From the NCBI RefSeq assembly GCF_035967765.1, contig NZ_JAYWIT010000009.1: a DNA stretch of 64,000 bases; one strand, given 5' to 3'. Shown piece after piece: positions 18,068 through 27,749 of this stretch; the first letter of the stretch is position 1; each line of letters starts with the position of its first letter. The translations under genes and the position numbers were made by a program. Source of the stretch: Conexibacter stalactiti. Lineage in GTDB: Bacteria; Actinomycetota; Thermoleophilia; Solirubrobacterales; Solirubrobacteraceae. The notes beneath the pieces were generated by a model. That model worked only from the letters and a program-made list of their open reading frames with translations, was not told where the DNA came from and did no database searches.

Positions 18068-18436
18068 TTGACCCCCGCTGCCGACACCGGCTTCTACTCG
18101 TTCATCGACTACACCGTCGACGGTCCGCAGACGCAGCGCGAGCTGATCGAGGCCTTTGCCGAGATCCAAGAGCAGCGCGTCCGCAGCCACCCCGGTTATC
18201 GCTCGGCACGCTTCTTCGCCAGCACCGACGGCACCCGCGTCTACAACGTCGTCTCGTGGGCGAGCGAGGCCGACTACCTGCGCTTCGACGAGACCGACGA
18301 CCGCGAGCAGCGGCAGGCCGCGATCCAGCGTGCGCTCGACGGCCTCTCGGGCCATGCGGAGCCGCGGATGACCGGCGCTCCCCGCTACCGGCTGCTGCGC
18401 GAAGTCGGTCCACTCCCGCCGGCCGGCGCTCGGTAG
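18068..18436 (+). CDS. Antibiotic biosynthesis monooxygenase (ABM)-like small protein
   Basis: 122 residues from TTG at 18068 with AGGAGA (18058-18063), which fixes the start. The fold pattern is a dimeric alpha+beta barrel: a first strand (YSFIDYTVDG), a helix (TQRELIEAFAEIQEQRV), HPGYRSARFFASTDGTRVYNVVSWASEADYL, then a second helix. The phrase 'W.se..y' is typical of ABM/heme-degrading monooxygenase relatives. No cofactor-binding residues can be named. It stands alone between two stem-loop terminators. Confidence 0.65.
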   Translation: MTPAADTGFYSFIDYTVDGPQTQRELIEAFAEIQEQRVRSHPGYRSARFFASTDGTRVYNVVSWASEADYLRFDETDDREQRQAAIQRALDGLSGHAEPRMTGAPRYRLLREVGPLPPAGAR

Positions 18437-18446
18437 CCGCGCGAGT

Positions 18447-18465
18447 CGCCCGGCCCGGCCGGGCG
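18447..18465. terminator. Terminator between convergent genes
   Basis: A perfect 8-bp GC stem (18447-18454 with 18458-18465) and a 3-base loop, filling the gap between the ABM-like gene and the TetR gene. Confidence 0.55.
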
Positions 18466-18467
18466 CC

Positions 18468-19022
18468 TCACTCCGGCAGCAGCAGCGCGCTCAGCTCGCG
18501 CGCGAAGGCGCGGCGCTCGCGGCCTGCCAGCAGCGTCTCATCGGCCGTCACGAGCTGGGCGAGCCCGACGTAGGCGGCATAGGCCGCGAGCGCGCGCCGG
18601 CGCGCCGCCGCGGGCGCCACGCCGGCGTCGCGATAGGCCGCGGCCAGGAACGCGACGCGCCGGCCGCGCGAGCGGTTCAGCACGGCGGCGACGGCCGGCT
18701 CGCTCGCCTGCGCCTCGAGCAGGCGGATGAAGAGAGACGGCGGCTTCGAGGTCGCCGCGTCGATCAGCAGCCGCAGCCGTTCGCGCGGGTCTGGGACCGC
18801 CGCGAGCGCGTCGAGGACGGCGTCGGAGTGGTCGCGCTCCCAGCGTTCGAGCGTCGCCTCCAGCAGCTCGTCGCGACTGGAGAAGTGCCAGTAGAAGCTC
18901 CCGCGCGTGACGCCGAGCGACTTCGCGATCGCGGCGGCGCTGACCGCCGCCACGCCGCCCTGCTCCAGCGCCGCGAGGCCGGCGCGGACCCAGGCGTCGC
19001 GATCGAGGCGGTCGGGCGTCAT
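18468..19022 (-). CDS. TetR/AcrR-family transcriptional regulator
   Basis: 184 residues from ATG at 19022. The N-terminal helix-turn-helix is clear: GGVAAVSAAAIAKSLGVTRGSFYWHFSSRDELLEATLE (residues about 22-59). The C-terminal ligand domain is Ala/Arg-rich and of normal size. No Shine-Dalgarno sequence is seen; a TATGGT element at 19031-19036 places transcription close to the ATG, so the message may be leaderless. It is divergent from a metallo-hydrolase gene, and the shared 50-bp gap contains a large inverted repeat. Autoregulation plus repression of the hydrolase is therefore likely. Confidence 0.88.
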   Translation of the reverse strand: MTPDRLDRDAWVRAGLAALEQGGVAAVSAAAIAKSLGVTRGSFYWHFSSRDELLEATLERWERDHSDAVLDALAAVPDPRERLRLLIDAATSKPPSLFIRLLEAQASEPAVAAVLNRSRGRRVAFLAAAYRDAGVAPAAARRRALAAYAAYVGLAQLVTADETLLAGRERRAFARELSALLLPE

Positions 19023-19031
19023 CGAGAATCA

Positions 19032-19076
19032 CCATACAGGGGTGTTTGGCATCGTGTACCGTACATCCCTGTATGG
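19032..19076. promoter_or_regulatory. TetR operator: 20-bp inverted half-sites plus a short palindrome
   Basis: CCATACAGGGGTGTTTGGCA (19032-19051) and the reverse complement of 19057-19076 match at 16 of 20 positions, with the outer 10 bp identical, around a 5-bp centre. A perfect short palindrome TGTAC-C-GTACA lies at 19055-19065. The right arm covers the ATG of the hydrolase gene. Confidence 0.7.
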
Positions 19077-19738
19077 AACAGATCGCCGAAGGACTCCACC
19101 TGCTCCGCGGCACGCCCCGCCATGCCGTCAACGTCTACCTCGCCGACGGTCACGTCGTCGATGCCGGCACCCGCTGGGCCGCGCGGCGGATCGTGCGCCA
19201 GGTCAGCGACCAGCAGCTCGCCGGCCACCTCATCACCCACGCGCACGCCGACCATCAGGGCGCGAGCGCCGCGCTCGCGCGCGAGCTGGGCCTGCCGGTG
19301 CTCGTCGGCCACCGCGACGCCGACGCGATCGCGAGCGGGCAGCTGCGCGACCGCGCGCCGGTCAACCCGATCACGCGGCTGCAGCTGCGCACGTGGGCCG
19401 GTGGCGCCACCCCGGTCGCGCGGCGCCTGCACGAGGGCGACCGCGTCGGCTCCTTCGTCGTGCTCGAGACGCCCGGTCATTCGCCCGGCCTGATCTCGCT
19501 CTGGCGCGAGTCCGACCGCACGCTGCTGGCGGCCGACGTGCTGTTCGGGCAGCACCCCGTCACCGGCCGCCCCTGCCTCCACGAGCCGCCGGCCATCTTC
19601 ACGCTCGACCCCGCGCTCAACCGCGAGCAGATCCGCCGCCTCGCCGAGCTGCGCCCCGCCGTCGTGACCTTCGGCCACGGGCCGCCGTGGCGCGATCCCG
19701 AGGGGCTGCAGCGGTTCGCCGCTTCGCTGCCGAGCTGA
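19073..19738 (+). CDS. Metallo-beta-lactamase-fold hydrolase
   Basis: 221 residues. The Zn-binding motif THAHADH is at residues 55-61 (HxHxDH), followed by LETPGHSPGL (third His) and LLAADVLFG (bridging Asp), and a final TFGHGPP. This is a complete set for a glyoxalase II/RNase Z-like di-zinc hydrolase. The ATG at 19073 lies inside the operator and lacks a Shine-Dalgarno sequence; an upstream in-frame TTG (19046) is unlikely. Under TetR control it may remove a toxic ester or thioester, but the substrate is unknown. Confidence 0.85.
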   Translation: MEQIAEGLHLLRGTPRHAVNVYLADGHVVDAGTRWAARRIVRQVSDQQLAGHLITHAHADHQGASAALARELGLPVLVGHRDADAIASGQLRDRAPVNPITRLQLRTWAGGATPVARRLHEGDRVGSFVVLETPGHSPGLISLWRESDRTLLAADVLFGQHPVTGRPCLHEPPAIFTLDPALNREQIRRLAELRPAVVTFGHGPPWRDPEGLQRFAASLPS

Positions 19739-19824
19739 CGACGAGCGACGCGTCGCGAAGGCCGCCGGCGGCAGGCACGCCAGCCGCCTTGCGACCATTC
19801 GATCGATGAGGCATCATCCGGACG

Positions 19825-19845
19825 CGACGGCATAAGACGCCGTCG
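19825..19845 (+). other. Small perfect hairpin in the intergenic region 19739-19936
   Basis: A 7-bp stem (19825-19831 with 19839-19845) and a 7-base loop, 87 bases past the hydrolase stop and 92 bases before the next start. It has no U-tract. It could be a weak terminator or leader structure of the flavin reductase operon. Confidence 0.3.
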
Positions 19846-19936
19846 GCGTGCTGCGACAAAACACCGTGGTCCGATCGTCGTCTCACCAACGGGGACGACT
19901 CCAGCAAGCTTGTCCGGACAGCGGAGGTCGATCAAC

Positions 19937-20461
19937 GTGAAGGTGTCGGTTGTCGTAGGGAATCCCAAGCCGCGTTCGCGCACGCTCGCGCTCGCCGAGG
20001 CCGTCGCGGCGCGTGTCGCCGACGCCACCGGTGCGACGGTGGAGCCGACGGTCGACCTGTGCGACCACGCGGACGACCTCTTCAAGTGGCCGCACGAAGG
20101 ACTTGCGGCGCTCAACGACGCGGTCGCCGCGAGCGACTTCGCCGTCTTCGCCTCGCCGACCTACAAGGCCGCGTACACGGGCCTGCTGAAGGCGTTCCTC
20201 GACCGCTACCCGAGCAACGGGCTGGCGGGCGTGACCGCGGTCCCGGTGATGACGGGCGGCTCCGAGGCGCACACGATGGCGGTCGACACCGCGCTGCGCC
20301 CCGTGCTCGTCGAGCTGGGCGCGTCGGTGCCGACGCGCGGGCTGTTCCTCCCGATGACGCTGATGGACGAGCGCGACGCGCTGATCGACAGATGGGCGCA
20401 GGACAACCTGCCGCCGCGGAGCCGGCTGGGGCTGGGGTCCCGCAGCGAGGCGCAGCGATGA
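19937..20461 (+). CDS. NAD(P)H-dependent FMN reductase (SsuE/MsuE-like flavodoxin fold)
   Basis: 174 residues from GTG at 19937 with GGAGG (19923-19927). The N-terminal strand VKVSVVVGNPKPRSRTLALAEAV has the flavin phosphate-binding loop of NADPH-dependent FMN reductases (G.P...S.T). ASPTYKAAYTGLLKAFLDRYPSNGL is the classical SPtY.....G.LK.flD motif. The product would supply reduced FMN to two-component monooxygenases such as those at 27750-32446, though no SsuD is adjacent. It overlaps the next flavin reductase gene by 4 bases (ATGA). Confidence 0.88.
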   Translation: MKVSVVVGNPKPRSRTLALAEAVAARVADATGATVEPTVDLCDHADDLFKWPHEGLAALNDAVAASDFAVFASPTYKAAYTGLLKAFLDRYPSNGLAGVTAVPVMTGGSEAHTMAVDTALRPVLVELGASVPTRGLFLPMTLMDERDALIDRWAQDNLPPRSRLGLGSRSEAQR

Positions 20462-20994
20462 CGGCTGACGCCCGCACGCCCGCGCGCGAGGTCGTCGCGA
20501 TCGACCCCGGGCACTTCCGCAACGTGCTCGCCCACCTGCCGACCGGCGTCACGGTGATCGCCGCGCACGGCAGCGACGGCCCGGTCGGGATGGCGGCCAA
20601 CTCCGTCACGTCGGTCTCGCTCGATCCGCCGCTGATCCTCTTCTGCCCCGCGAAGACGTCGGCGACGTGGCCGAAGATCCGCGCGGCCGAGACGTTCTGC
20701 GTCAGCGTGATGGCTGGGCACCACGAGGAGCTGACGCGGCGCTTCGCCTCCAAGGAGGCCGACCGCTTCGCCGGGCTGGAGCTGCAGGAGCGGTCGACCG
20801 GTCCCGCGCCCGCCGACGCGGTCGCCTGGATCGAGTGCCGCCTGCACGACGAGCACGAGGCGGGCGACCACACGATCGTCGTCGCGCAGGTGCTCGCGAT
20901 CGAGGCGACCTCGGCCGCCGATCTCGAGCCGCTCGTCTTCTTCCGCGGCCGCTACGGCTCGTTCCGGCAGCCGGACGACCTGCCCGCCGCCTGA
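20458..20994 (+). CDS. Flavin reductase family protein (FMN-binding split barrel)
   Basis: 178 residues, ATG within ATGA. FRNVLAHLPTGVTVIAAHG, GMAANSVTSVSLDPPLILFCPAKTSATWPKI and ETFCVSVM are hallmark runs of the HpaC/DszD-like flavin reductase family. These use NAD(P)H to deliver free reduced flavin to monooxygenases. Having two different flavin reductases in one operon suggests a shared partner oxygenase; the flavin-dependent monooxygenase genes 7 kb away are candidates. C-terminal residues FRGRYGSF are also typical. Confidence 0.88.
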   Translation: MTADARTPAREVVAIDPGHFRNVLAHLPTGVTVIAAHGSDGPVGMAANSVTSVSLDPPLILFCPAKTSATWPKIRAAETFCVSVMAGHHEELTRRFASKEADRFAGLELQERSTGPAPADAVAWIECRLHDEHEAGDHTIVVAQVLAIEATSAADLEPLVFFRGRYGSFRQPDDLPAA

Positions 20995-21042
20995 GGTTCC
21001 GGTGCCGGCCGCCGCAGCGGCCGCCCTCGCCGATTTAGAACA

Positions 21043-21060
21043 CCGTACGGTAAAGTACGG
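21043..21060. promoter_or_regulatory. Inverted repeat upstream of the RTX gene
   Basis: CCGTAC-N6-GTACGG with perfect 6-bp arms, 30 bp before the RTX gene start. It shares the heptamer ACCGTAC with the palindrome at the TetR operator 2 kb away. Role unproven. Confidence 0.35.
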
Positions 21061-21090
21061 CGTCCTCGAACCCTGCGGAAAGGACGCCGT

Positions 21091-22074
21091 ATGCGCCGTT
21101 CGCTGCTCCCCCTCCTCACGACGGCGGTCGCCGTCCTCCTGCTCGCGCCGGCCGCGGCGTCGGCAGACGTCACGCAGAGACTGCCGCGCTGCACGATCAG
21201 CGGAACCGCCGCTGCCGACACGCTGCGCGGAACGCCGAAGGCCGACGTGATCTGCGGCCTCGGCGGCGCCGACGTCATCTCGGGCCTCGGCGGTGACGAC
21301 GAGATCTACGCCGGCGGCGGCGACGACCGCGTCGATGGCGGCCCCGGCGACGACGAGATCTACGGCAGCGCGGGCGACGACCGCCTGACCGGCGGCGCCG
21401 GCGACGACGTGCTGCAGGGCGAGACCGGCGACGATCAGCTGACCGGCGGCGCGGGCGACGACCGCCTCTACGGCGAGGGCGGCGCCGACCGCCTCTTCGG
21501 CGGACCGGGCGACGACGGGCTGTGGGCCGCGCTCGGCGACGACACGCTCGACGGCGGCCCCGGCAGAAACTTCCTCTCCGGCGGCCCTGGCAAGAACGCC
21601 GGCGTCGCCGATCCGGGCGCGCCCGACTGCCCGCGGCTCGGCAACGACGGCCTCTGCCGCTTCCACATGCACTTCGACGCCTCCGTCTGCGCGGGCTTCG
21701 GCGCATCGCAGGGCATGGTCCCGCCGTGCGTCGGCAAGACGCCGTACGCGCCGGTCGGCTGGGCCGTCTACTTCACCGACTTCCCGGGCCTCTACGCGCA
21801 GTTCTCGTGGGTGACCACGCGCGCGCCGGCACGCATCATCGGCTTCCGCAACTTCCCGCCGATCGGCTTCCTCGACGGGACGCTGCCGGCCAGCAATTCC
21901 GCCAACCTCTCCGTCGAGTCGGCGTGGACGCTGGCCAACCCGACCCGCCTGCGGACGCTCGACCGGCCGGGCGTGCCGGCCGGCCGGCCCGGCGGTCCGC
22001 TCTACCTCAACTTCGTCAACGGCCGCATAGGCGCCGACGCCTACATCGACGGCTACCTGACCGCGGTCGGCTGA
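21091..22074 (+). CDS. Secreted RTX (calcium-binding nonapeptide) repeat protein
   Basis: 327 residues, ATG at 21091 behind GGAAAGGA. The signal peptide ends PAAASA. Residues about 50-165 contain around ten hemolysin-type repeats of the GGxGxDxUx form (GGLGGADVISGLGGDDEIYAGGGDDRV...), which fold as a calcium-bound beta-roll outside the cell. The last 150 residues (CRFHMHFDASVCAGFGASQG...) form a separate domain with three cysteines and no recognised family. No protease or lipase motif is present, and no type I secretion genes are nearby, consistent with Sec export. The 3' end overlaps the convergent gene by 22 bp. Confidence 0.82.
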   Translation: MRRSLLPLLTTAVAVLLLAPAAASADVTQRLPRCTISGTAAADTLRGTPKADVICGLGGADVISGLGGDDEIYAGGGDDRVDGGPGDDEIYGSAGDDRLTGGAGDDVLQGETGDDQLTGGAGDDRLYGEGGADRLFGGPGDDGLWAALGDDTLDGGPGRNFLSGGPGKNAGVADPGAPDCPRLGNDGLCRFHMHFDASVCAGFGASQGMVPPCVGKTPYAPVGWAVYFTDFPGLYAQFSWVTTRAPARIIGFRNFPPIGFLDGTLPASNSANLSVESAWTLANPTRLRTLDRPGVPAGRPGGPLYLNFVNGRIGADAYIDGYLTAVG

Positions 22075-24521
22075 GGCGCGCCCGCGGCCGGCGGCGCGAG
22101 CACGACGAAGTTGCGGATCGCGCGCGTGGTCCCGGCCTTGTTGCGGGCGGTGATCACGAGCCGGTAGGAGCCGGGCGCCAGGTCGCGCAGCACGAGCGCC
22201 CCGGTCGCGGCCGCGTTCGCCTTCGCGCCGCGCTCGACGGAGACCGTCGTCAGCCCGGCGCGCGTCGTGCGCTCGACGCTGCTCAGCGTCCGCCAGCTGC
22301 GCGCCGGCGGGCGCGTCCCGGCAGCCGACGGCCGCGGGCAGCGCCGCCACGGTCTTGCGAGCGGGCGCGTCTGGATCCGGTAGGTGACGCGCGCGTCCGC
22401 GGCGAGGCGGAAGCGCGCGACCAGCCGCGGCAGTCTGCTCCCGAGCGGCAGCGCGCAGCGCGGCGTGACCGCGAGGCCGGCGATCCGCGGGAGGGCCGGC
22501 GCTCTCGGCGCGGCCGGCTGCGGCTGCGGCGCCACAGGCGGTTGCGGCTGCGGGGCGATCGGGGTCGGAGCGGGCAGCGACGCCGGCGGGTCTGTCGTCG
22601 GATCGAGTCTCGGTTCGGGGTCGGGTCTCGGTTCCGGTCTCGGATCGGGGTCGGGCGCCGGATCGACGGCGACGCCGCTCGCGCTCGCCGTCGCGGCCGG
22701 GCCGAAGCCGTCGTGTGCGATGGAGAGCGTCGCCTGCTTCGCGCCGCTCGTCGTCGGGGAGAAGGCGAGCTGCAGCGCGCAGCTCGCACCCGGCGCCAGC
22801 ACGCCGCCTGCGCCGGCCGCCGCCGTGCAGTCGCTCGTGTCGAGCGTGAACTGGTCGCCGTCGGCGCCGGTCAGCGTGACGGCGTCGAGCAGCAGTGCGT
22901 TGTTGCCGTCGTTCTCCAACAGGTAGGCGAGCGGTGCCGACGGACCGCTGCCGCGGATGCGCTCGGCGAAGCTCTGACCGGCCGGCGTCACCCGCGCCTC
23001 CCCACCGAGGCCGAGACCGTCGAGTCTCGTGTCGAGCGTCGCGGCCGCGACCAGCTGCGAGCTGTAGTCGACCTCCAGCGTCGCGGAGTCGGCACCGCTC
23101 GCCCGCGGCGCGAAGCGCGCCGTGACGTTGCAGCTGTCGCCCGGCTGCAGCACGAGCGCGACGCTGCAGCCGTCGAGCTCGACGGCGAACCGGCCGCCCG
23201 CCGGATCGATCCGCACCGCGTCGAAGGTCGCCGGCAGGTCGCCGGTCGCCGTCACCGTGACCGTCTGCGACGGCTCGTCGCCGGGACCGGCGGAGCCGAG
23301 GTCGCGATCGGCCGGCACTGTCAGCCGGCCGGGGCGCAGCTCGTAGCTGCCGGCGTCACAGGCGGCCAGCTCGGGCCGCGCGACGCCGCGCTGGTCGGTC
23401 GCGCCCGCGGGGCAGGCGGTGCTGCCGGCCGGCACGGCCTGCAGCGCCGGGCTGGTCGGCGCCAGCGCGTACGACGGCGTCGGGCCGCCGTGATCGCCAA
23501 AGGCGCCGAGCTGCGGGTTGACGACGCTGTTGCCCGTCCCGCTGATCGCGCAGCCGCTCGACGTGCCGACGACGTTGTGGTCTCCGGCCAGTCTCGCCGA
23601 GCAGTCGGAGGGGACGGCCTGGACGGTGTTGCCGGCGACGATCGAGCCGTAGCTCTGCCATGCCGACGAGGTGTTGTCGCCGGCGCCGCCGGCAGAGGCG
23701 CTGGTCAGCGTGACGCCGGCGACGGTCACGGCGTTGGCCGTCACCGTCGAGCGCAGCAGTCTTCCGGAGGTGAAGCCGGTGGAGGCGATCCCGCCGCCGT
23801 TGCCGAAGGCCATGCCGTCGGAGGTCGAGTCGACGGTGTTGGCGGCGACGGTCGAGTCCTCGATCGTCACGACCGACGCCGACGCCGTCGAGGCGCCGAG
23901 GCCGCCGCCGGAGACGCTGGCGGCCAGTCCCCCGCTGCCGACCCCGCTGGCGAGATTGCCGACGATCGCCGAGCGCACGACGTGGAGCGAGCCGCCGTTG
24001 CCGCCGTTGACGCCGCCGACCCAGATCCCGCCGCCGGCCACGATGCGGCCACCTTGGCCGCCCGCGACGTTGTCCTCGACGACCGCCTCGCGCAGCGTCG
24101 CGTCGCCGCTCTGCTCGACCAGCAGACCGCCGCCGTAGGCGCGCTCGCCGCTGGGCGGCGCGGAGCCGTCGCGGATCGCGAGCCGTTCGATCTCGACGCC
24201 GGCCGCGCTGACGCGCAGCACGCGCGTGACACCGCCGCCGTTCAGCTCCAGCGATCTCCAGCCGGGGCCGGCGAGCGTGACCGCTCTGTCGACCACCAGC
24301 TCGGACGCGAGCACGATCGAGGAGGGGTTCGGGAGCGCGAACTCGATCCGGTCGCCGTCGTCGGCCGCGGCGAGCGCGGCGCGCAGCGTGCCGGCGCCGC
24401 TGTCGGCGGCGGCCGTGACCGTGAGCGTCGCCGCCGTGGCGGCGTCGGCGAGGGCGAGCGAGGCGGCGCCGGCGGCGAGCGCGGCGGCGGTGCGGCGAAG
24501 ACGCGAACTGCGGGTGAGCAT
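22053..24521 (-). CDS. Secreted beta-helix-type protein with two choice-of-anchor-D/ASPM-like domains
   Basis: 822 residues from ATG at 24521 with AGGAG. After the signal peptide (ending DAATAA) comes a CSLREA-type opening, LTVTAAADSGAGTLRAALAAADDGDRIEF, and a Gly/Asn-rich right-handed beta-helix (about 60-330) of the polymorphic/choice-of-anchor-Q kind, ending NPQLGAFGDHGGPTPSYAL..SPAL. Two ASPM/choice-of-anchor D-like sandwiches follow (about 380-600; S.T..VTVTATGDLPATF... and FAPRASGADSATL, FSPTTSGAKQATL). Then come a Pro/Asp-rich linker (PDPDPRPEPRPDPEP) and a C-terminal beta domain. No sortase or membrane anchor. Probably cell-surface or extracellular; ligand unknown. Confidence 0.8.
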   Translation of the reverse strand: MLTRSSRLRRTAAALAAGAASLALADAATAATLTVTAAADSGAGTLRAALAAADDGDRIEFALPNPSSIVLASELVVDRAVTLAGPGWRSLELNGGGVTRVLRVSAAGVEIERLAIRDGSAPPSGERAYGGGLLVEQSGDATLREAVVEDNVAGGQGGRIVAGGGIWVGGVNGGNGGSLHVVRSAIVGNLASGVGSGGLAASVSGGGLGASTASASVVTIEDSTVAANTVDSTSDGMAFGNGGGIASTGFTSGRLLRSTVTANAVTVAGVTLTSASAGGAGDNTSSAWQSYGSIVAGNTVQAVPSDCSARLAGDHNVVGTSSGCAISGTGNSVVNPQLGAFGDHGGPTPSYALAPTSPALQAVPAGSTACPAGATDQRGVARPELAACDAGSYELRPGRLTVPADRDLGSAGPGDEPSQTVTVTATGDLPATFDAVRIDPAGGRFAVELDGCSVALVLQPGDSCNVTARFAPRASGADSATLEVDYSSQLVAAATLDTRLDGLGLGGEARVTPAGQSFAERIRGSGPSAPLAYLLENDGNNALLLDAVTLTGADGDQFTLDTSDCTAAAGAGGVLAPGASCALQLAFSPTTSGAKQATLSIAHDGFGPAATASASGVAVDPAPDPDPRPEPRPDPEPRLDPTTDPPASLPAPTPIAPQPQPPVAPQPQPAAPRAPALPRIAGLAVTPRCALPLGSRLPRLVARFRLAADARVTYRIQTRPLARPWRRCPRPSAAGTRPPARSWRTLSSVERTTRAGLTTVSVERGAKANAAATGALVLRDLAPGSYRLVITARNKAGTTRAIRNFVVLAPPAAGAPQPTAVR

Positions 24522-24689
24522 CCTGCTCCTCAGACGACGACAACGACGGACAGCATTCGTGCTGTCATCACGATGGCGCGACCGCGCTCATCTGACCTCC
24601 GTAGTCGACTACTGAACCGCAATCCGCAGCCGGCGCGTCATCGCTCACGCGCGGGCGCTCGCCCGCGGCCTGTTACCGTGCCTGCGCTC

Positions 24690-26480
<1,791 letters not shown>

Positions 26481-26501
26481 GGCCAGGCGCCCGCAGCGAT
26501 C

Positions 26502-26969
26502 TCAGAAGCGCCGCAGGCGACCTTCGGTCAGCGTGAAGCCGTGACCGCTGCGGTTGCGGAAGGAGAAGCCGCCGTCGGGGAGATGGCGACCGCGGATCCC
26601 GGCGAGCGCGATCGCGTCGCCGCGGACGGTGCCCTTCGCGCCGCCGACGCCGTCGATCGTGTCGCGCAGCGGGCGGCCGCGCTCGCGCAGGCCGATCGAG
26701 AGCAGGCCGCCGCGGCGATCGTTCACGCAGCCGCGAGCGGTGCGCGTCCCGCACGGCACGCCGTCCCAGATCGCGGCGTAGACGGGCTTGCCGGCACAGG
26801 TGACGGTGCCGCGCCCGGCGTCGGTGACGCCGACGATGCAGCCGACGTCGCCGTCGGTGATGAAGCTGCCCTCGCCGGGATCGAAGCGGACGACGTCGGC
26901 TGAGGCCGCGGCGGCAGTCAGGGCGAGGACGGCGACGACGGTCGCGAGCAGGGTTGTGATGATGCGCAT
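26502..26969 (-). CDS. Small exported protein of unknown function
   Basis: 155 residues from ATG at 26969 with GGAGAGG upstream. The signal peptide ends AAAASA. The mature 130 residues are predicted beta-rich with four cysteines (GCIVG, TCAGK, PCGTRT, GCVND) that could form two disulphides, and the ending is RNRSGHGFTLTEGRLRRF. Nothing resembling an active site is seen. It is convergent with the ABC-F gene (21-bp gap). Confidence 0.7.
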   Translation of the reverse strand: MRIITTLLATVVAVLALTAAAASADVVRFDPGEGSFITDGDVGCIVGVTDAGRGTVTCAGKPVYAAIWDGVPCGTRTARGCVNDRRGGLLSIGLRERGRPLRDTIDGVGGAKGTVRGDAIALAGIRGRHLPDGGFSFRNRSGHGFTLTEGRLRRF

Positions 26970-27048
26970 CGCCCTCTCCTATCCGCGCTCCCAGCAGCAG
27001 GAAACAGGAGCGAGCGCGGGGCTGTCAGCGGGCGCGCTCGCCGTGCGC

Positions 27049-27083
27049 GCCGCCCGCCTCAGCCGCCCGCCTCAGCCGCCCGC
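27049..27083. repeat. 13-bp tandem repeat at the end of the methyltransferase gene
   Basis: GCCGCCCGCCTCA occurs twice in tandem and then as a 9-base partial copy. One copy supplies the stop codon of the methyltransferase gene, so slippage here would change its C-terminus. Confidence 0.6.
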
Positions 27084-27701
27084 GCGCTCGAGCCGCACGA
27101 CGCTGTCGACCCGCTGCGTCGGCGCCTCGTCGCGGAAGGCGTGCTGCTGCTCGCGCAGGACGCTCGTGCGCACCTGCCACTCGTCCGGCACGAGCGCCAG
27201 CTCCGCGATCGTCTCCTCGGGCGACGGGAACTCGAGCTCCGGATGGGCGTCGGAGGGCGCGTGGCCGACGATCAGCAGCGTCCCGCCGGGCGCGACCGTC
27301 GCGGCCGCCTCGCGCAGCACCCGCGTGCGCGGAAAGCCCTCGACCGGCGAGTGCAGGAAGGTCGCCGCGACGAGGTCGAAGCTGCCGGCCGGCAGCGCGT
27401 CGGCGATGTCGCGACGGTCCCAGACGATCGTGCCCGGCGCGTCGGCCACGCCCGCCGCCTCGGCCGCGCGCGCGGCCACCTCCAGCGCGGCGGCCGAGAC
27501 GTCGACGGCCGTCACCTGCCAGCCCTGCAGCGCCAGCCAGATCGCGTCGGCGCCCTGGCCGCAGCCGAGGTCGAGCGCGCTCCCCGGCCGCAGACCGGAG
27601 ACCTCCTCGACCAGCGACGGGTTCGGCTTGCCGCTCCAGCGGCCTCTGCCGCTGCTGTAGAAGGTCTCCCAGAACTGCTCGCTGCTCTCAGTCGTGCTCA
27701 T
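27072..27701 (-). CDS. Class I SAM-dependent methyltransferase
   Basis: 209 residues. Motif I is ALDLGCGQGADAIWLA (SAM-binding glycine loop), the acidic residue at the end of strand 2 is in VTAVDVSAAAL, and motif II/III regions are FDLVAATFLHS and LREAAATVAPGGTLLIVGH. The N-terminal FWETFYSSGRGRWSGKPNPSLVEEV is typical of the thiopurine/tellurite-type small methyltransferases that act on small, often toxic molecules. It lies 48 bases after the NtaA/SnaA-type monooxygenase gene on the same strand, so it may be the last gene of that operon. Substrate unknown. Confidence 0.88.
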   Translation of the reverse strand: MSTTESSEQFWETFYSSGRGRWSGKPNPSLVEEVSGLRPGSALDLGCGQGADAIWLALQGWQVTAVDVSAAALEVAARAAEAAGVADAPGTIVWDRRDIADALPAGSFDLVAATFLHSPVEGFPRTRVLREAAATVAPGGTLLIVGHAPSDAHPELEFPSPEETIAELALVPDEWQVRTSVLREQQHAFRDEAPTQRVDSVVRLERAGG

Positions 27702-27749
27702 CGGCCAACCGTCGCAGGGCGGCGACGATCTGCCAAGGACTCTTGCCGT

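Noticed and set aside
21275..21737. Arg-rich minus-strand frames over the RTX repeats, and the repetitive DNA itself as a CRISPR-like array
   Set aside because: The periodicity is the 27-bp coding period of calcium-binding nonapeptides and there are no conserved repeats with unique spacers.
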